A stretch of DNA of 64,000 nt from Flavobacterium tagetis (GTDB taxonomy: Bacteria > Bacteroidota > Bacteroidia > Flavobacteriales > Flavobacteriaceae): assembly GCF_016735615.1 (NCBI RefSeq), contig NZ_JAERSF010000001.1, positions 558,001 to 622,000 on the forward strand, read 5' to 3'. Positions 54,383 through 62,183 of this stretch are shown here, in pieces. The notes below the pieces were generated by a model. It saw only the letters and a program-made list of their open reading frames with translations. It did not search any database and was not told the DNA's origin. The stretch's first letter is position 1; each line of letters begins with the position of its first letter. The translations under genes were made by a program, and so were the position numbers.

Positions 54383-55555
54383 TTAAGAAAGTGCTTGTTT
54401 CAAATCTGCAATTACATCTTCAACCGTTTCCAAACCAACAGAAACACGAACTAAACCTTGCGTGATTCCAACTGCTAATTGATCTTCTTCAGATAATTTA
54501 CTGTGTGTTGTTGAAGCCGGATGCGTAACAATTGTTCTTGTATCTCCAATATTAGCAGATAATGAGCAAAGTTGAATTGAGTTCAAGAATTTTCTTCCTG
54601 CTTCGATACCACCTTTAATTTCAAATGCAATAATGTTTCCACCTGCTTTCATTTGCTTTTTAGCAATTTCATACTGTGGATGCGATTTCAAGAACGGATA
54701 TTTTACGCTGTTTACATTCGGATGACTTTCTAAAAACTCAGCTACTTTTAAAGCATTTTCGCAATGTCTGTCTACACGAACCGCTAAAGTTTCTAAACTT
54801 TTTGAAAGAACCCAAGCGTTAAACGGCGATAAAGCTGGACCTGTGTTTCTAGAAAACAAATAAATCTGTCTGATTAATTCTGCATCTCCAACTGTTACTC
54901 CACCTAAAACACGACCTTGTCCATCAATTAATTTAGTTGCTGAATGGATTACCAAATGCGCTCCAAATTTAATTGGTTGCTGTAAATAAGGCGTTGCAAA
55001 ACAGTTGTCAATTATTAAAATCAAGTTGTGCTTTTTAGCAATATTCCCTAACAATTCTAAGTCAATTACATCAACTCCAGGGTTTGTTGGAGATTCGGCG
55101 TATAAAATTTTTGTGTTTGGTTTAATGAAACTTTCGATTGTTTCTGGTTTATTGATTTCGAAATAAGAAGTTTCGATATTCCATTTCGGAAAATAAGTCA
55201 TAAACAAGGCGTGAGTCGAACCAAAAACACTGCTCGCAGAAACAATATGATCTCCAGAATTCAATAACGCAGCAAAAGTAGAATATACTGCTGCCATTCC
55301 TGTTGCGAAAGCATAACCTGAATCGGCACCTTCCATTTTGCAGATCTTGTCTACAAACTCCGAAGTGTTTGGATTGCTGAAACGGCTGTAAATATTTCTT
55401 TCTTTTTCTTCTGTGAAAGAAGCTCTCATATCTTCAGCATCTTCAAAAACGAAGCTTGATGAAAGGTACAAAGGCACCGAATGTTCTAAATATTGAGATC
55501 TTTCTAATTGTGTTCTGATGGCTTGTGTTTCAAAACCAAATTCTTCTGTATTCAT
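54383..55555 (-). CDS. metZ: O-succinyl/O-acetylhomoserine sulfhydrylase-like PLP enzyme
   Basis: The 390-residue Cys/Met-metabolism PLP enzyme has SRFSNPNTSEF (phosphate binding), SPTNPGVDVIDL, DNCFATPYLQ and the Schiff-base Lys in VIHSATKLIDGQGRVLGG. The RNTGPALSPFNAWVLSKSLETL segment is typical of the MetZ branch. Cystathionine gamma-synthase remains possible. Because the operon makes O-acetylhomoserine (MetX), the natural substrate could be that ester. It is the last gene of the operon before a terminator. Confidence 0.82.
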   Translation of the reverse strand: MNTEEFGFETQAIRTQLERSQYLEHSVPLYLSSSFVFEDAEDMRASFTEEKERNIYSRFSNPNTSEFVDKICKMEGADSGYAFATGMAAVYSTFAALLNSGDHIVSASSVFGSTHALFMTYFPKWNIETSYFEINKPETIESFIKPNTKILYAESPTNPGVDVIDLELLGNIAKKHNLILIIDNCFATPYLQQPIKFGAHLVIHSATKLIDGQGRVLGGVTVGDAELIRQIYLFSRNTGPALSPFNAWVLSKSLETLAVRVDRHCENALKVAEFLESHPNVNSVKYPFLKSHPQYEIAKKQMKAGGNIIAFEIKGGIEAGRKFLNSIQLCSLSANIGDTRTIVTHPASTTHSKLSEEDQLAVGITQGLVRVSVGLETVEDVIADLKQALS

Positions 55556-55682
55556 TGTGTGTTGTTTTTTTGTTTTTTTGTTTGCTTCGCCAGTTCGGCT
55601 TCCAGCCTCGTGTCAAGTCTCAGGTTTCAAGTTTTAAAAACTGAAATCTAAACCAAAAACAAGTCAATTATTTATGCGCAAT

Positions 55683-55738
55683 CTGAGCATTTTCTAATTA
55701 TCTAATTGATTAATTATCTAATTGATTAATTATCTAAT
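55683..55738. repeat. Tandem ATTATCTAATTGATTA repeat upstream of metZ
   Basis: Three tandem copies of a 19-base unit (TCTAATTATCTAATTGATTA and variants) end at the osmC stop codon region. It is a simple junction repeat, and no gene is present in this 183-base gap. Confidence 0.75.
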
Positions 55739-56164
55739 TTATAAAGCTTCGTTGTTCAAGACAACTTTGTATCTAATTGTCGCTGTTGGCTCAACTGTTT
55801 TGGCAACTGAACAATATTTCTCAAAAGAAAGCTGTGCTGCTTTTTTTGCTTTATCAGGATTGATTTCTCCTTCTAAATAAAAAACCACATCGATTTCCTT
55901 GAAAGGTTTTGCTTCTTCTATTTGAACTCTAGTTCCTTCAACCTCAGCATTGAAAGAAGTGATTTCCTGACGCTGTTTCTTTAAAATTGAAATCATATCA
56001 ATAGCGCTGCATCCTGCAACTCCCATTAATACTAATTCCATTGGACTTGCACCTAAATCACTTCCGCCAAATTCGGCTCTGCTATCAACGTCAACTACGT
56101 GTCCGCGTTCATTTTTTACTTTAAAATGAAATGCGTCATTTACTCTGTTTAAAGTTACTTTCAT
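55739..56164 (-). CDS. OsmC family peroxidase-like protein
   Basis: The 141-residue protein has the OsmC/Ohr fold. The two redox cysteines are in VAGCSAIDMI and EKYCSVAKTV, so thiol peroxidase activity is likely kept. It sits between thrA and metZ in the methionine operon, where protection of sulfur intermediates or homocysteine from oxidants is a plausible but unproven role. Confidence 0.86.
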   Translation of the reverse strand: MKVTLNRVNDAFHFKVKNERGHVVDVDSRAEFGGSDLGASPMELVLMGVAGCSAIDMISILKKQRQEITSFNAEVEGTRVQIEEAKPFKEIDVVFYLEGEINPDKAKKAAQLSFEKYCSVAKTVEPTATIRYKVVLNNEAL

Positions 56165-56236
56165 TGTGTTGTTATTTTTTTTGTTTTTTAATTCAAATCT
56201 AAAATCTACAGTCTAAAATCTGCAATCTAAAATCAA

Positions 56237-58651
56237 TTACCCTTTGTCAGATAATCTCAAAATATCTCCAAAAACTCCTCTTGCCGTTACCGCAGAACCT
56301 GCACCAGCTCCCTGAATAACGATTGGACGATCTCCGTAAGATTCTGTATAAATTTCGAAGAAAGAATCAGAACCTTTTAATCCACCTAATGCAGTATCTT
56401 TTGGCACTGAAACTAATTTAACTTCTAAATTTCCTTTATCATTCTGCAAATCTCCAGACAATTCACCAATATATCTCAATACGTGATTTGGCTGTTGCTC
56501 AGCTTTTATTTTAGCATAAATTGGGTCGAATTCTTTTAATTTCGTCAAGAAATCGACAGCGCTTCCTTCACGTAAGTGCTCTGGAATTAGGTTTTGAATT
56601 GAAATCTCTTCAAACTCATTTTGTAAATCTAATTCTCTAGCTAAAATTAATAATTTTCTGCCAACGTCATTTCCACATAAATCTTCACGTGGATCTGGTT
56701 CTGTATATCCATTATCAATCGCTTCTTGCAAGATTTCGCTGAACGGCGCATCTTTCGCAGAGAAATTATTAAATAAATAACTCAATGTTCCAGAGAAAAC
56801 TCCTTTAATTTTAGTGATATTTTCTCCTGAAAGATGCAATAATTTAATGGTATCAATTAACGGTAAACCTGCACCAACATTGGTTTCGTATAAATAGTTC
56901 TTTTGGTTTTCTGCCAAAGCTTTTCTCAATTCTTTATAGAAACCATAAGTCAATGTATTGGCCACTTTGTTAGAAGAAATCAAATCAAAACTGCTTTCTA
57001 CAAGCGGAATATAATTCTCAACGAAAGTCGCACTTGCAGTATTATCAATTGCAATTAAGTTTTCTAAATGGTGTTCGTTTGCGTAAGCAATAATATCTTT
57101 AATCGTGTAAGTTTCTCCTTTTGTCTGAATATCGTTTTTCCAGTCATTTGTAACTCCATATTTGTTCAAAAGCAATTTTTTAGAATTCGCTATAGCGAAA
57201 ACATTCAGTTTAATGTCTTTACGCTTCTCAATTGCTGCAGCCGATTCTAAAATCTGATTGATTAAAGTTCCACCAACTAATCCGTGACCAAAAATCGCAA
57301 TATTGATTTTCTTCGAAACTCCAAAAATTTCTCCGTGAATTACGTTAAGCGCTTTGTTTAATTCCTCTTTTTTAACAACCAAACTCACGTTTTTACCTGT
57401 TACAGTGTTGTTAAACAAAATCGGAACAATTTTATTTTTGATTAAAGCAGTATATGGTTTATGGAAAGTGCTCAAATCCTGTCCGATAATCGAAATTACA
57501 GATACATTGTCTGTAACCGTAATCTGATTTACGTCTTTAGAATAAAAATCATTTTCAAATTCTTTCTCTAATTCAACCATTGCAAGAGTTGCTTTATCAG
57601 TTGCTACAACAAGACCAATTCCTCTTTCTGAAGAACCTTGAGAAATGATACTCACACTAATATTGTGATCTCCCATTACTTTAAAAATTCGAGCATCAAC
57701 TCCTGCTTTTCCAAGTAATCCGCGTCCTTCAAGATTTACAAGAGAAACATTTTCTAAAACAGAAAGCGTTTTAATTCCTTCTTTAGAAGAATCAGATGTA
57801 ATTAAAGTTCCGCGGTTTTCGTGGTTGAAAGTATTTAAAATACGTAAAGGAATATTCTTTTCTAACAAAGGAATAATTGTCTTAGCATGAAGAATTGTAG
57901 CTCCAAAATTTGCAAGCTCATTTGCTTCATTAAACGATAAATATTCGATTTTTTTAGCATCTGCAACCAAATCTGGGTTTGCTGTGTAGATTCCGTCTAC
58001 GTGCGTGAAGTTTTGTAATTCTTCTGCATTTAAGTAATTTGCGATTAACGAAGCGGTATAGTTACTGCCATTTCTACCTAAAGTAGTTGTGTCGTTGTTG
58101 TTATTAGATCCAATGAAACCTGTAACTATATTAACCGTTTCTCCGTTATGTTCTTTAAAATAATTTACTACGTTTTTCTTTGAAAGCTGTTCTAATGGCT
58201 GTGCATCGCCAAATTTTGAATCGGTTTTCAACAAATCTCTCGTATCTACAAAATTGGCAGGAATTCCTTTTTCCAATAAAATAGCCGTCAATAATTTAGC
58301 CGAAAGCAATTCTCCTTTTGACAAAATCTGATCTTTGATTTTTTTGCTGTAATCACCAATTAAGCTTACACCTTCAAAAAGTTTGTCTAAGACATTAAAC
58401 TCTTCAGACAAATCAACTTGTGGGTAATCTGATATTTGATATTTTTTAAAATTCTCTAATAATTCTTTGTAACTGCCGTTTTTAGCAGCAATGCTTAAGA
58501 TAAATTCCAATTCGTCTGTAGCATTTCCTCGTGCAGAAACTACAACGGCAATTTTTTCACCTTGATTTACTTTATCTGAAATGATTGAAACAACTTTGTT
58601 AAGTCCTTCTCCGTTTGCTAACGATTTACCTCCAAATTTTAATACTTTCAT
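56237..58651 (-). CDS. thrA: Bifunctional aspartate kinase / homoserine dehydrogenase
   Basis: The 804-residue enzyme catalyses the first and third steps from aspartate towards homoserine. The N-terminal kinase starts MKVLKFGGKSLAN. Two ACT-like regulatory repeats lie around residues 300-450 (VSIISQGSSERGIGLVV). The C-terminal dehydrogenase starts INIAIFGHGLVGGTLI and contains LYETNVGAGLPLIDTIK and GYTEPDPREDLCGNDVGRK. It starts 1 base after the metX stop (translational coupling), so it is in the SAM-I-controlled metX operon. Confidence 0.95.
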   Translation of the reverse strand: MKVLKFGGKSLANGEGLNKVVSIISDKVNQGEKIAVVVSARGNATDELEFILSIAAKNGSYKELLENFKKYQISDYPQVDLSEEFNVLDKLFEGVSLIGDYSKKIKDQILSKGELLSAKLLTAILLEKGIPANFVDTRDLLKTDSKFGDAQPLEQLSKKNVVNYFKEHNGETVNIVTGFIGSNNNNDTTTLGRNGSNYTASLIANYLNAEELQNFTHVDGIYTANPDLVADAKKIEYLSFNEANELANFGATILHAKTIIPLLEKNIPLRILNTFNHENRGTLITSDSSKEGIKTLSVLENVSLVNLEGRGLLGKAGVDARIFKVMGDHNISVSIISQGSSERGIGLVVATDKATLAMVELEKEFENDFYSKDVNQITVTDNVSVISIIGQDLSTFHKPYTALIKNKIVPILFNNTVTGKNVSLVVKKEELNKALNVIHGEIFGVSKKINIAIFGHGLVGGTLINQILESAAAIEKRKDIKLNVFAIANSKKLLLNKYGVTNDWKNDIQTKGETYTIKDIIAYANEHHLENLIAIDNTASATFVENYIPLVESSFDLISSNKVANTLTYGFYKELRKALAENQKNYLYETNVGAGLPLIDTIKLLHLSGENITKIKGVFSGTLSYLFNNFSAKDAPFSEILQEAIDNGYTEPDPREDLCGNDVGRKLLILARELDLQNEFEEISIQNLIPEHLREGSAVDFLTKLKEFDPIYAKIKAEQQPNHVLRYIGELSGDLQNDKGNLEVKLVSVPKDTALGGLKGSDSFFEIYTESYGDRPIVIQGAGAGSAVTARGVFGDILRLSDKG

Positions 58652-58652
58652 T

Positions 58653-59642
58653 TTATTTCTTTATTGTTTCTGCCTTAAAAATGTCGGCAAGTAAATGATC
58701 TAATTGTTTGTACTCGATTAAAAAAGCGTCATGTCCGTGAACCGAATCAATTTCGCTATAGAAAACATTGTCTTTAAACTTCTTCAATTCTTCGTAGGTT
58801 TCTACATTTTCTTTTGCTGTAAAAAACAAATCTGAATTGATTCCGACAATATGAATTGAAGCTTTTGTTTTAGCCATTAAGTTTTCAAAACTTTCACTAT
58901 TTCTAGTAATATCAATTGTTTTAAGCAACTGATTCATTAATTTATAAGAAGACAACTGAAATCTTTTCTGCAATTTTTTCCCGTGATGTGCCAGCCAGCT
59001 TTCGATATTAAAAATCAAAAGATCTTGATTGATCGTACGCTGGAATTTCTCTTTGAATGATTCTGGCGAACGGTAACAAAGCATGGCATGAATTCTAGCA
59101 TCTTCGATTGGTTTCGAAGAATTATTGAGAATTTGCTCTTGTAAAAAGCAATTTGCAATAAGCCAATCCGTCGATTTCCAATCGCTTGCAATCGGAATAA
59201 GGTTTTCTGTAATGTTTGGTGCTAATGCCAAGATTTCCCACGCAATTCCGCCTCCGACAGAACCTCCAATAACAGCAAAAAGCTTTTCAATTTGTAAGGC
59301 TTTAATTCCTTCAATAAAGATTCTTGCAATGTCTCTTGCTGTAAAATCTAAATAGTTATCGATTAAGAAAGAGTTGCTTCCGTTTCCAGGAATATCGAAG
59401 GCTAAAACGGTATAAACAGCAGTATCAATGGTTTTACCTTCGCCAATTAAGTCATTCCACCAGCCGTTTTCGCCAGTCACCTGCGAATTTCCAGTTAAAG
59501 CATGATTAACCAAAACAATAGGGGCGCTGTGCAAAGGCTGTCCTGCAAGCGTAAAACTTAATGGTATAGAATGATAAGTTGCACCACTTTCTGTGATGAA
59601 ATCTTGAATTATAATGGGATTTGGTATATTTTCCAATTTCAA
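58653..59642 (-). CDS. metX: Homoserine O-acetyltransferase family protein
   Basis: The 329-residue alpha/beta-hydrolase-fold acyltransferase activates homoserine for sulfhydrylation. It shows the HALTGNSQV oxyanion region, the nucleophile elbow VIGGSVGGGIAWE and a C-terminal DSVHGHDAFLIEY bearing the catalytic His. Acetyl rather than succinyl transfer is the usual activity of this group but is not proven here. The start is TTG at 59642; no ATG lies in frame between the riboswitch and this codon. Confidence 0.9.
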   Translation of the reverse strand: MKLENIPNPIIIQDFITESGATYHSIPLSFTLAGQPLHSAPIVLVNHALTGNSQVTGENGWWNDLIGEGKTIDTAVYTVLAFDIPGNGSNSFLIDNYLDFTARDIARIFIEGIKALQIEKLFAVIGGSVGGGIAWEILALAPNITENLIPIASDWKSTDWLIANCFLQEQILNNSSKPIEDARIHAMLCYRSPESFKEKFQRTINQDLLIFNIESWLAHHGKKLQKRFQLSSYKLMNQLLKTIDITRNSESFENLMAKTKASIHIVGINSDLFFTAKENVETYEELKKFKDNVFYSEIDSVHGHDAFLIEYKQLDHLLADIFKAETIKK

Positions 59643-59714
59643 ATCTATTGTATTATTGACTTGTATATGGAAATATTAGAAAGAAAAACTAGGTTTAACT
59701 AGAAAAAATCTTGT

Positions 59715-59820
59715 TGTTATCTTTCCACGTTTGGCGTGGTAGAATGTAGCACCTTCTTCGTTTTACCGAAGGGTTGCTAAGGCTTCATCGGGTCTAATCC
59801 CTCGTCCTTTCTTTATAACA
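59715..59820 (-). promoter_or_regulatory. SAM-I riboswitch (S-box) upstream of metX
   Basis: On the minus strand: P1 TGTTAT (pairing with ATAACA), GACGAGGGATTAGACCCGAT, GAAGCCTTAGCAACC, a P3 arm (CTTCG...CGAAG) and AAGGTGCTACATTCTACC, then a P4-like CACG...CGTG arm. The whole core closely matches the metH aptamer at 42783-42895. About 70 bases separate it from the metX start. Only a weak CTAG hairpin with a T-rich tail follows, so the output mechanism is not clear. Confidence 0.94.
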
Positions 59821-59849
59821 TTTCAATATTTGTTTGAACTTAACGAGTG

Positions 59850-59881
59850 CAAATTAACTACTATTTTCTCTAACAAACAAA
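59850..59881 (-). promoter_or_regulatory. Promoter of the metX operon
   Basis: On the minus strand TTTGTTTG (59881-59874) lies 16-20 bases before TTAATTTG (59857-59850), one mismatch from TAnnTTTG. Transcription would start shortly before the SAM-I aptamer, making metX independent of the modules further upstream. Confidence 0.5.
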
Positions 59882-60012
59882 TTTTATCTAAAAGTGTTTG
59901 TTAAATTTCTGAGACTTACTCTAGCAAAAACTATTATACGCAAAAATTTACCGAACAAAAATGCCCAGTAAAATTAAGCAGGTTTTACCCTAGTTTATGA
60001 TGCTTTTTCTGT

Positions 60013-60228
60013 TTAGATAAAAAGCGTATCATTTTCTTTTGAATACATCAAAAACAATAAAGAGTTCGGTGCTTTTTTCTCAGCTCCTTTAGCTTCTTCT
60101 GTGATTCCAGCCTCAGCTATTCCGAATCTTGGGTGAGCTAATTCGTTTGTTGGTGGCGGATTATTTTTTCTAGTCCTTCTGTTTTTCAAATTTGAAATTT
60201 TTTCTGCTAAGTAGTTCAATGTGCTCAT
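60013..60228 (-). CDS. 71-residue small protein downstream of two attenuator modules
   Basis: I do not recognise this protein. It starts MSTLNYLAEKISNLKNRR, has a Pro/Asn-rich middle (NPPPTNELAHPRF) and ends with NSLLFLMYSKEND and four more residues. The C-terminal SLLF-x-[LM]-Y also ends the 58-residue protein upstream of metY, and both start M-[SN]-T-L, so they may be distant paralogues. It begins 77 bases after a leader-peptide terminator. It lies between the homoserine dehydrogenase paralogue and the metX riboswitch. No signal peptide is present. Confidence 0.6.
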   Translation of the reverse strand: MSTLNYLAEKISNLKNRRTRKNNPPPTNELAHPRFGIAEAGITEEAKGAEKKAPNSLLFLMYSKENDTLFI

Positions 60229-60305
60229 GATATTAAGTTTTAGTTAAGTTGCGTTTTATAATCTTTATTTCTCGTTTATCTTTTTGTTAAATCGTTTTCT
60301 GGAAT

Positions 60306-60345
60306 AAAAAAACCCTTTTGGATTTTTCAGATACCAAAAGGGTTT
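60306..60345 (-). terminator. Attenuator terminator B
   Basis: On the minus strand a perfect 12-bp stem AAACCCTTTTGG / CCAAAAGGGTTT is followed by a T-run. It starts 30 bases after the stop codon of leader peptide B. A small hairpin (ATACT-AAA-AGTAT, 60376-60364) lies between. Its stem resembles that of the metY attenuator (AAGCCCTTT / AAAGGGCTT). Confidence 0.85.
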
Positions 60346-60375
60346 AAGTTTTTACACTCACGTATACTTTTAGTA

Positions 60376-60441
60376 TCAACAGACGTATGCGCAAATAAGC
60401 GCGACAGTAAACATCTTGTTCATCTGTAAGGATTTATTCAT
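60376..60441 (-). CDS. Leader peptide B (21 residues)
   Basis: A short ATG frame encodes a peptide ending NKMFTVALICAYVC-stop, with Cys at the last position and at position 17, and Met at 7 and 10. It is followed after 30 bases by an intrinsic terminator. The shared NKMF with leader A and the same leader-to-terminator spacing support a regulatory leader peptide. The second Met (15 residues) could be the start instead. Confidence 0.55.
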   Translation of the reverse strand: MNKSLQMNKMFTVALICAYVC

Positions 60442-60486
60442 CTGTGATTTATATTGTTTATTTAAATTCTGCATTTGTTGTAAATT

Positions 60487-60519
60487 AAAAAGCCTCCTAG
60501 ATATTTCTTAGGAGGCTCT
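60487..60519 (-). terminator. Attenuator terminator A
   Basis: On the minus strand AGCCTCCTA pairs with TAGGAGGCT, followed by TTTTT. It starts 31 bases after the stop codon of leader A. A small hairpin TTGTA-AGAA-TACAA (60546-60533) lies in between. Confidence 0.82.
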
Positions 60520-60550
60520 TACTATATTATTATTGTATTCTTACAATTTT

Positions 60551-60622
60551 TTAAGCAATAGACACCCCAGCCTCGGTCTTAACCGAAATGGCACAAAACA
60601 TTTTGTTGACTTTTAAGTTCAT
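60551..60622 (-). CDS. Leader peptide A (23 residues)
   Basis: A short ATG frame encodes a peptide ending NKMFCAISVKTEAGVSIA-stop. It contains one Cys and few Met codons, so it does not show strong codon enrichment. The NKMF[CT] word is shared with leader B, and the terminator follows at the same distance. A longer in-frame reading back to 60736 adds an AT-rich, non-protein-like segment and was not used. Confidence 0.45.
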   Translation of the reverse strand: MNLKVNKMFCAISVKTEAGVSIA

Positions 60623-60864
60623 TTGATTTCTAGTAGTTTTTGGGTATAACAAATATGCAAATATTTTTTTTATTACACAAATTAAATTCAAGAATTTAAT
60701 TACAAAAATCGTTGAAAATGTGTTTTTTAACGTCAAAAAACATCTTACAAAAACGAAAACGAAATAATAAAGGTAAAAAACTTACAAATTAGACTCGTTT
60801 TTCTTAATAATTCCATTTGACAAATCAGTTTATCAAAGAACCTTTTTCTTTTTTTTCTAAAAAA
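60623..60864. other. Stretch between leader A and the homoserine dehydrogenase gene
   Basis: This is AT-rich DNA without a supported gene. Near 60646-60662 two overlapping near -7 words (minus strand CATATTTG and AATATTTG, each one mismatch from TAnnTTTG) could start the leader A transcript. A half-site GTAG of the shared operator word lies at about 60633-60636. Confidence 0.35.
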
Positions 60865-61953
60865 TTACAGCCAGACCGCTTCTTTAGTCCTAATTCGCTC
60901 CACAATTTTTAGGATATCGGTTATAATTCCTCTCGAAATTGCCTGTTTGCATGGCGGAGCACTCTGAATTACAATTGGAATATCAGCGTAAGATTTGGTA
61001 TAAATTTCAAAAATAGCATCAGAACCTTTTAATTGTCCAATTGGAGAATCGACTGGCTCCGAAATCAATTTAGCTTCTAAAGTGCCTTTTTCCACATCAA
61101 ACTCTCCCACATATCGAAGCACATGATTTTCGGCCTGAGTAATTTTGGCAATCTTAAAAGATTTATCAACTGCGTCTTTATTCAGCACTCCATTTTTTTC
61201 CAGATGTTCTTCAGTTATAAAGGATTTGATTTTAATGTCTGAAAACTCAAAATCTTTTCCGATTTCTCTGGCTAATATCAAAAGTTTTCTTGCAGTATCA
61301 TTTCCCGATAAATCTTCTTTAAAATTTGATTTCATTAAACCTAAAAGACTCGCATCTTTTAAAACAGATGAAAATGAAACGTCTTCTGCTGAAAATCTAT
61401 TAAAGACGTAACTCAGATTATCTGAGAAAACCCCTCGAATCTTTGTGATTTTTTCTCCCGAATAGTACAAATCTCTTAATGTTTGCAAAACAGGAATTCC
61501 AGTTTCAACCGATGTTTCATACAAAAACTCCTTGTCATACTTTTTAAGATCTGCTCGTAGTTCTTTATATAAGTCTATCGGAAGCGTGTTGGCTTTTTTG
61601 TTTACTGCTACAATATTAAATCCGTTTTTGATTAGCGTATTATAGTGTTTCACCAATTCATCACTCGCTGTTGCATCTACGGCAATTAAGTTTTCAAATT
61701 CGTTTTCTTGTGCAAATTCGACAATATCTTCTACTTTAAAAGGAACTGCCAATTGTCTAAAATTGGTTTCCCAAGAATAGCCGACGCCTTCTTTCTCAAA
61801 AAAAGCAACCGTCGAATTGGTTATAATAGGAAAATGAAAATCGACATTTTTGCTTTCGAGAAAAAAATCCTGACTTTCAATAATCTGATTAATCAAAGTG
61901 CTTCCGATATTTCCAATCCCAAAAAGGATAATGTTTATTTTAAGCTTTGACAT
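60865..61953 (-). CDS. Homoserine dehydrogenase, paralogue of the ThrA C-terminal half
   Basis: The 362-residue protein starts MSKLKINIILFGIGNIGSTL (NAD(P)-binding motif) and contains YETSVETGIPVLQTLRDL. Its EDLSGNDTARKLLILAREIG aligns with the EDLCGNDVGRKLLILAREL of ThrA. It has no aspartate kinase or ACT domain, so it would escape threonine feedback. It is more divergent than expected for a housekeeping enzyme: the G-G in the ThrA motif VGGTLI is GSTLI here, and GYTEPDP is replaced by LLGLMKS, a motif near the active site. Activity on homoserine is therefore uncertain. The start is ATG 61953; an ATG at 61965 is possible. Confidence 0.8.
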   Translation of the reverse strand: MSKLKINIILFGIGNIGSTLINQIIESQDFFLESKNVDFHFPIITNSTVAFFEKEGVGYSWETNFRQLAVPFKVEDIVEFAQENEFENLIAVDATASDELVKHYNTLIKNGFNIVAVNKKANTLPIDLYKELRADLKKYDKEFLYETSVETGIPVLQTLRDLYYSGEKITKIRGVFSDNLSYVFNRFSAEDVSFSSVLKDASLLGLMKSNFKEDLSGNDTARKLLILAREIGKDFEFSDIKIKSFITEEHLEKNGVLNKDAVDKSFKIAKITQAENHVLRYVGEFDVEKGTLEAKLISEPVDSPIGQLKGSDAIFEIYTKSYADIPIVIQSAPPCKQAISRGIITDILKIVERIRTKEAVWL

Positions 61954-61981
61954 AATTTCTAACATTTTAATTTTTTAAAAC

Positions 61982-62094
61982 CATATAAGTGATGTAAGTT
62001 CATTTAATCTTTTTTGCATCACAAAGCTAGACACACTACAGTGCTGCGTCTTTACATTACGCTTCTTCTAAAATCCACTTATATTTCTTATATG
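61982..62094. repeat. Dyad element framed by CATATAAG / CTTATATG
   Basis: CATATAAGTGATGTAAG (61982-61998) and CTTATATTTCTTATATG (62078-62094) are imperfect complements, framing about 80 bases that include GTGCTGCGTCTTTACATTACGC. From memory this frame is common between Flavobacterium genes. It fills most of the gap between metY and the homoserine dehydrogenase gene. Confidence 0.65.
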
Positions 62095-62120
62095 ATTTAA
62101 TTTATAAAGATGCTTTTCAT

Positions 62121-62163
62121 AAAAAATTACCTTTAGCAAAACCACTCGCTAAAGGCAATTTTT
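62121..62163 (-). terminator. Terminator of metY
   Basis: On the minus strand TTGCCTTTAGC pairs with GCTAAAGGTAA (one G-U pair), followed by TTTTTT. Confidence 0.88.
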
Positions 62164-62183
62164 CAAACAAAAAACAAAAAAAC

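Noticed and set aside
60551..60736. A 61-residue reading that contains leader peptide A at its end
   Set aside because: The first 38 codons are AT-rich and Ile/Phe/Lys-biased like noncoding DNA. The internal ATG at 60622 gives a leader with the same geometry as the other two modules.
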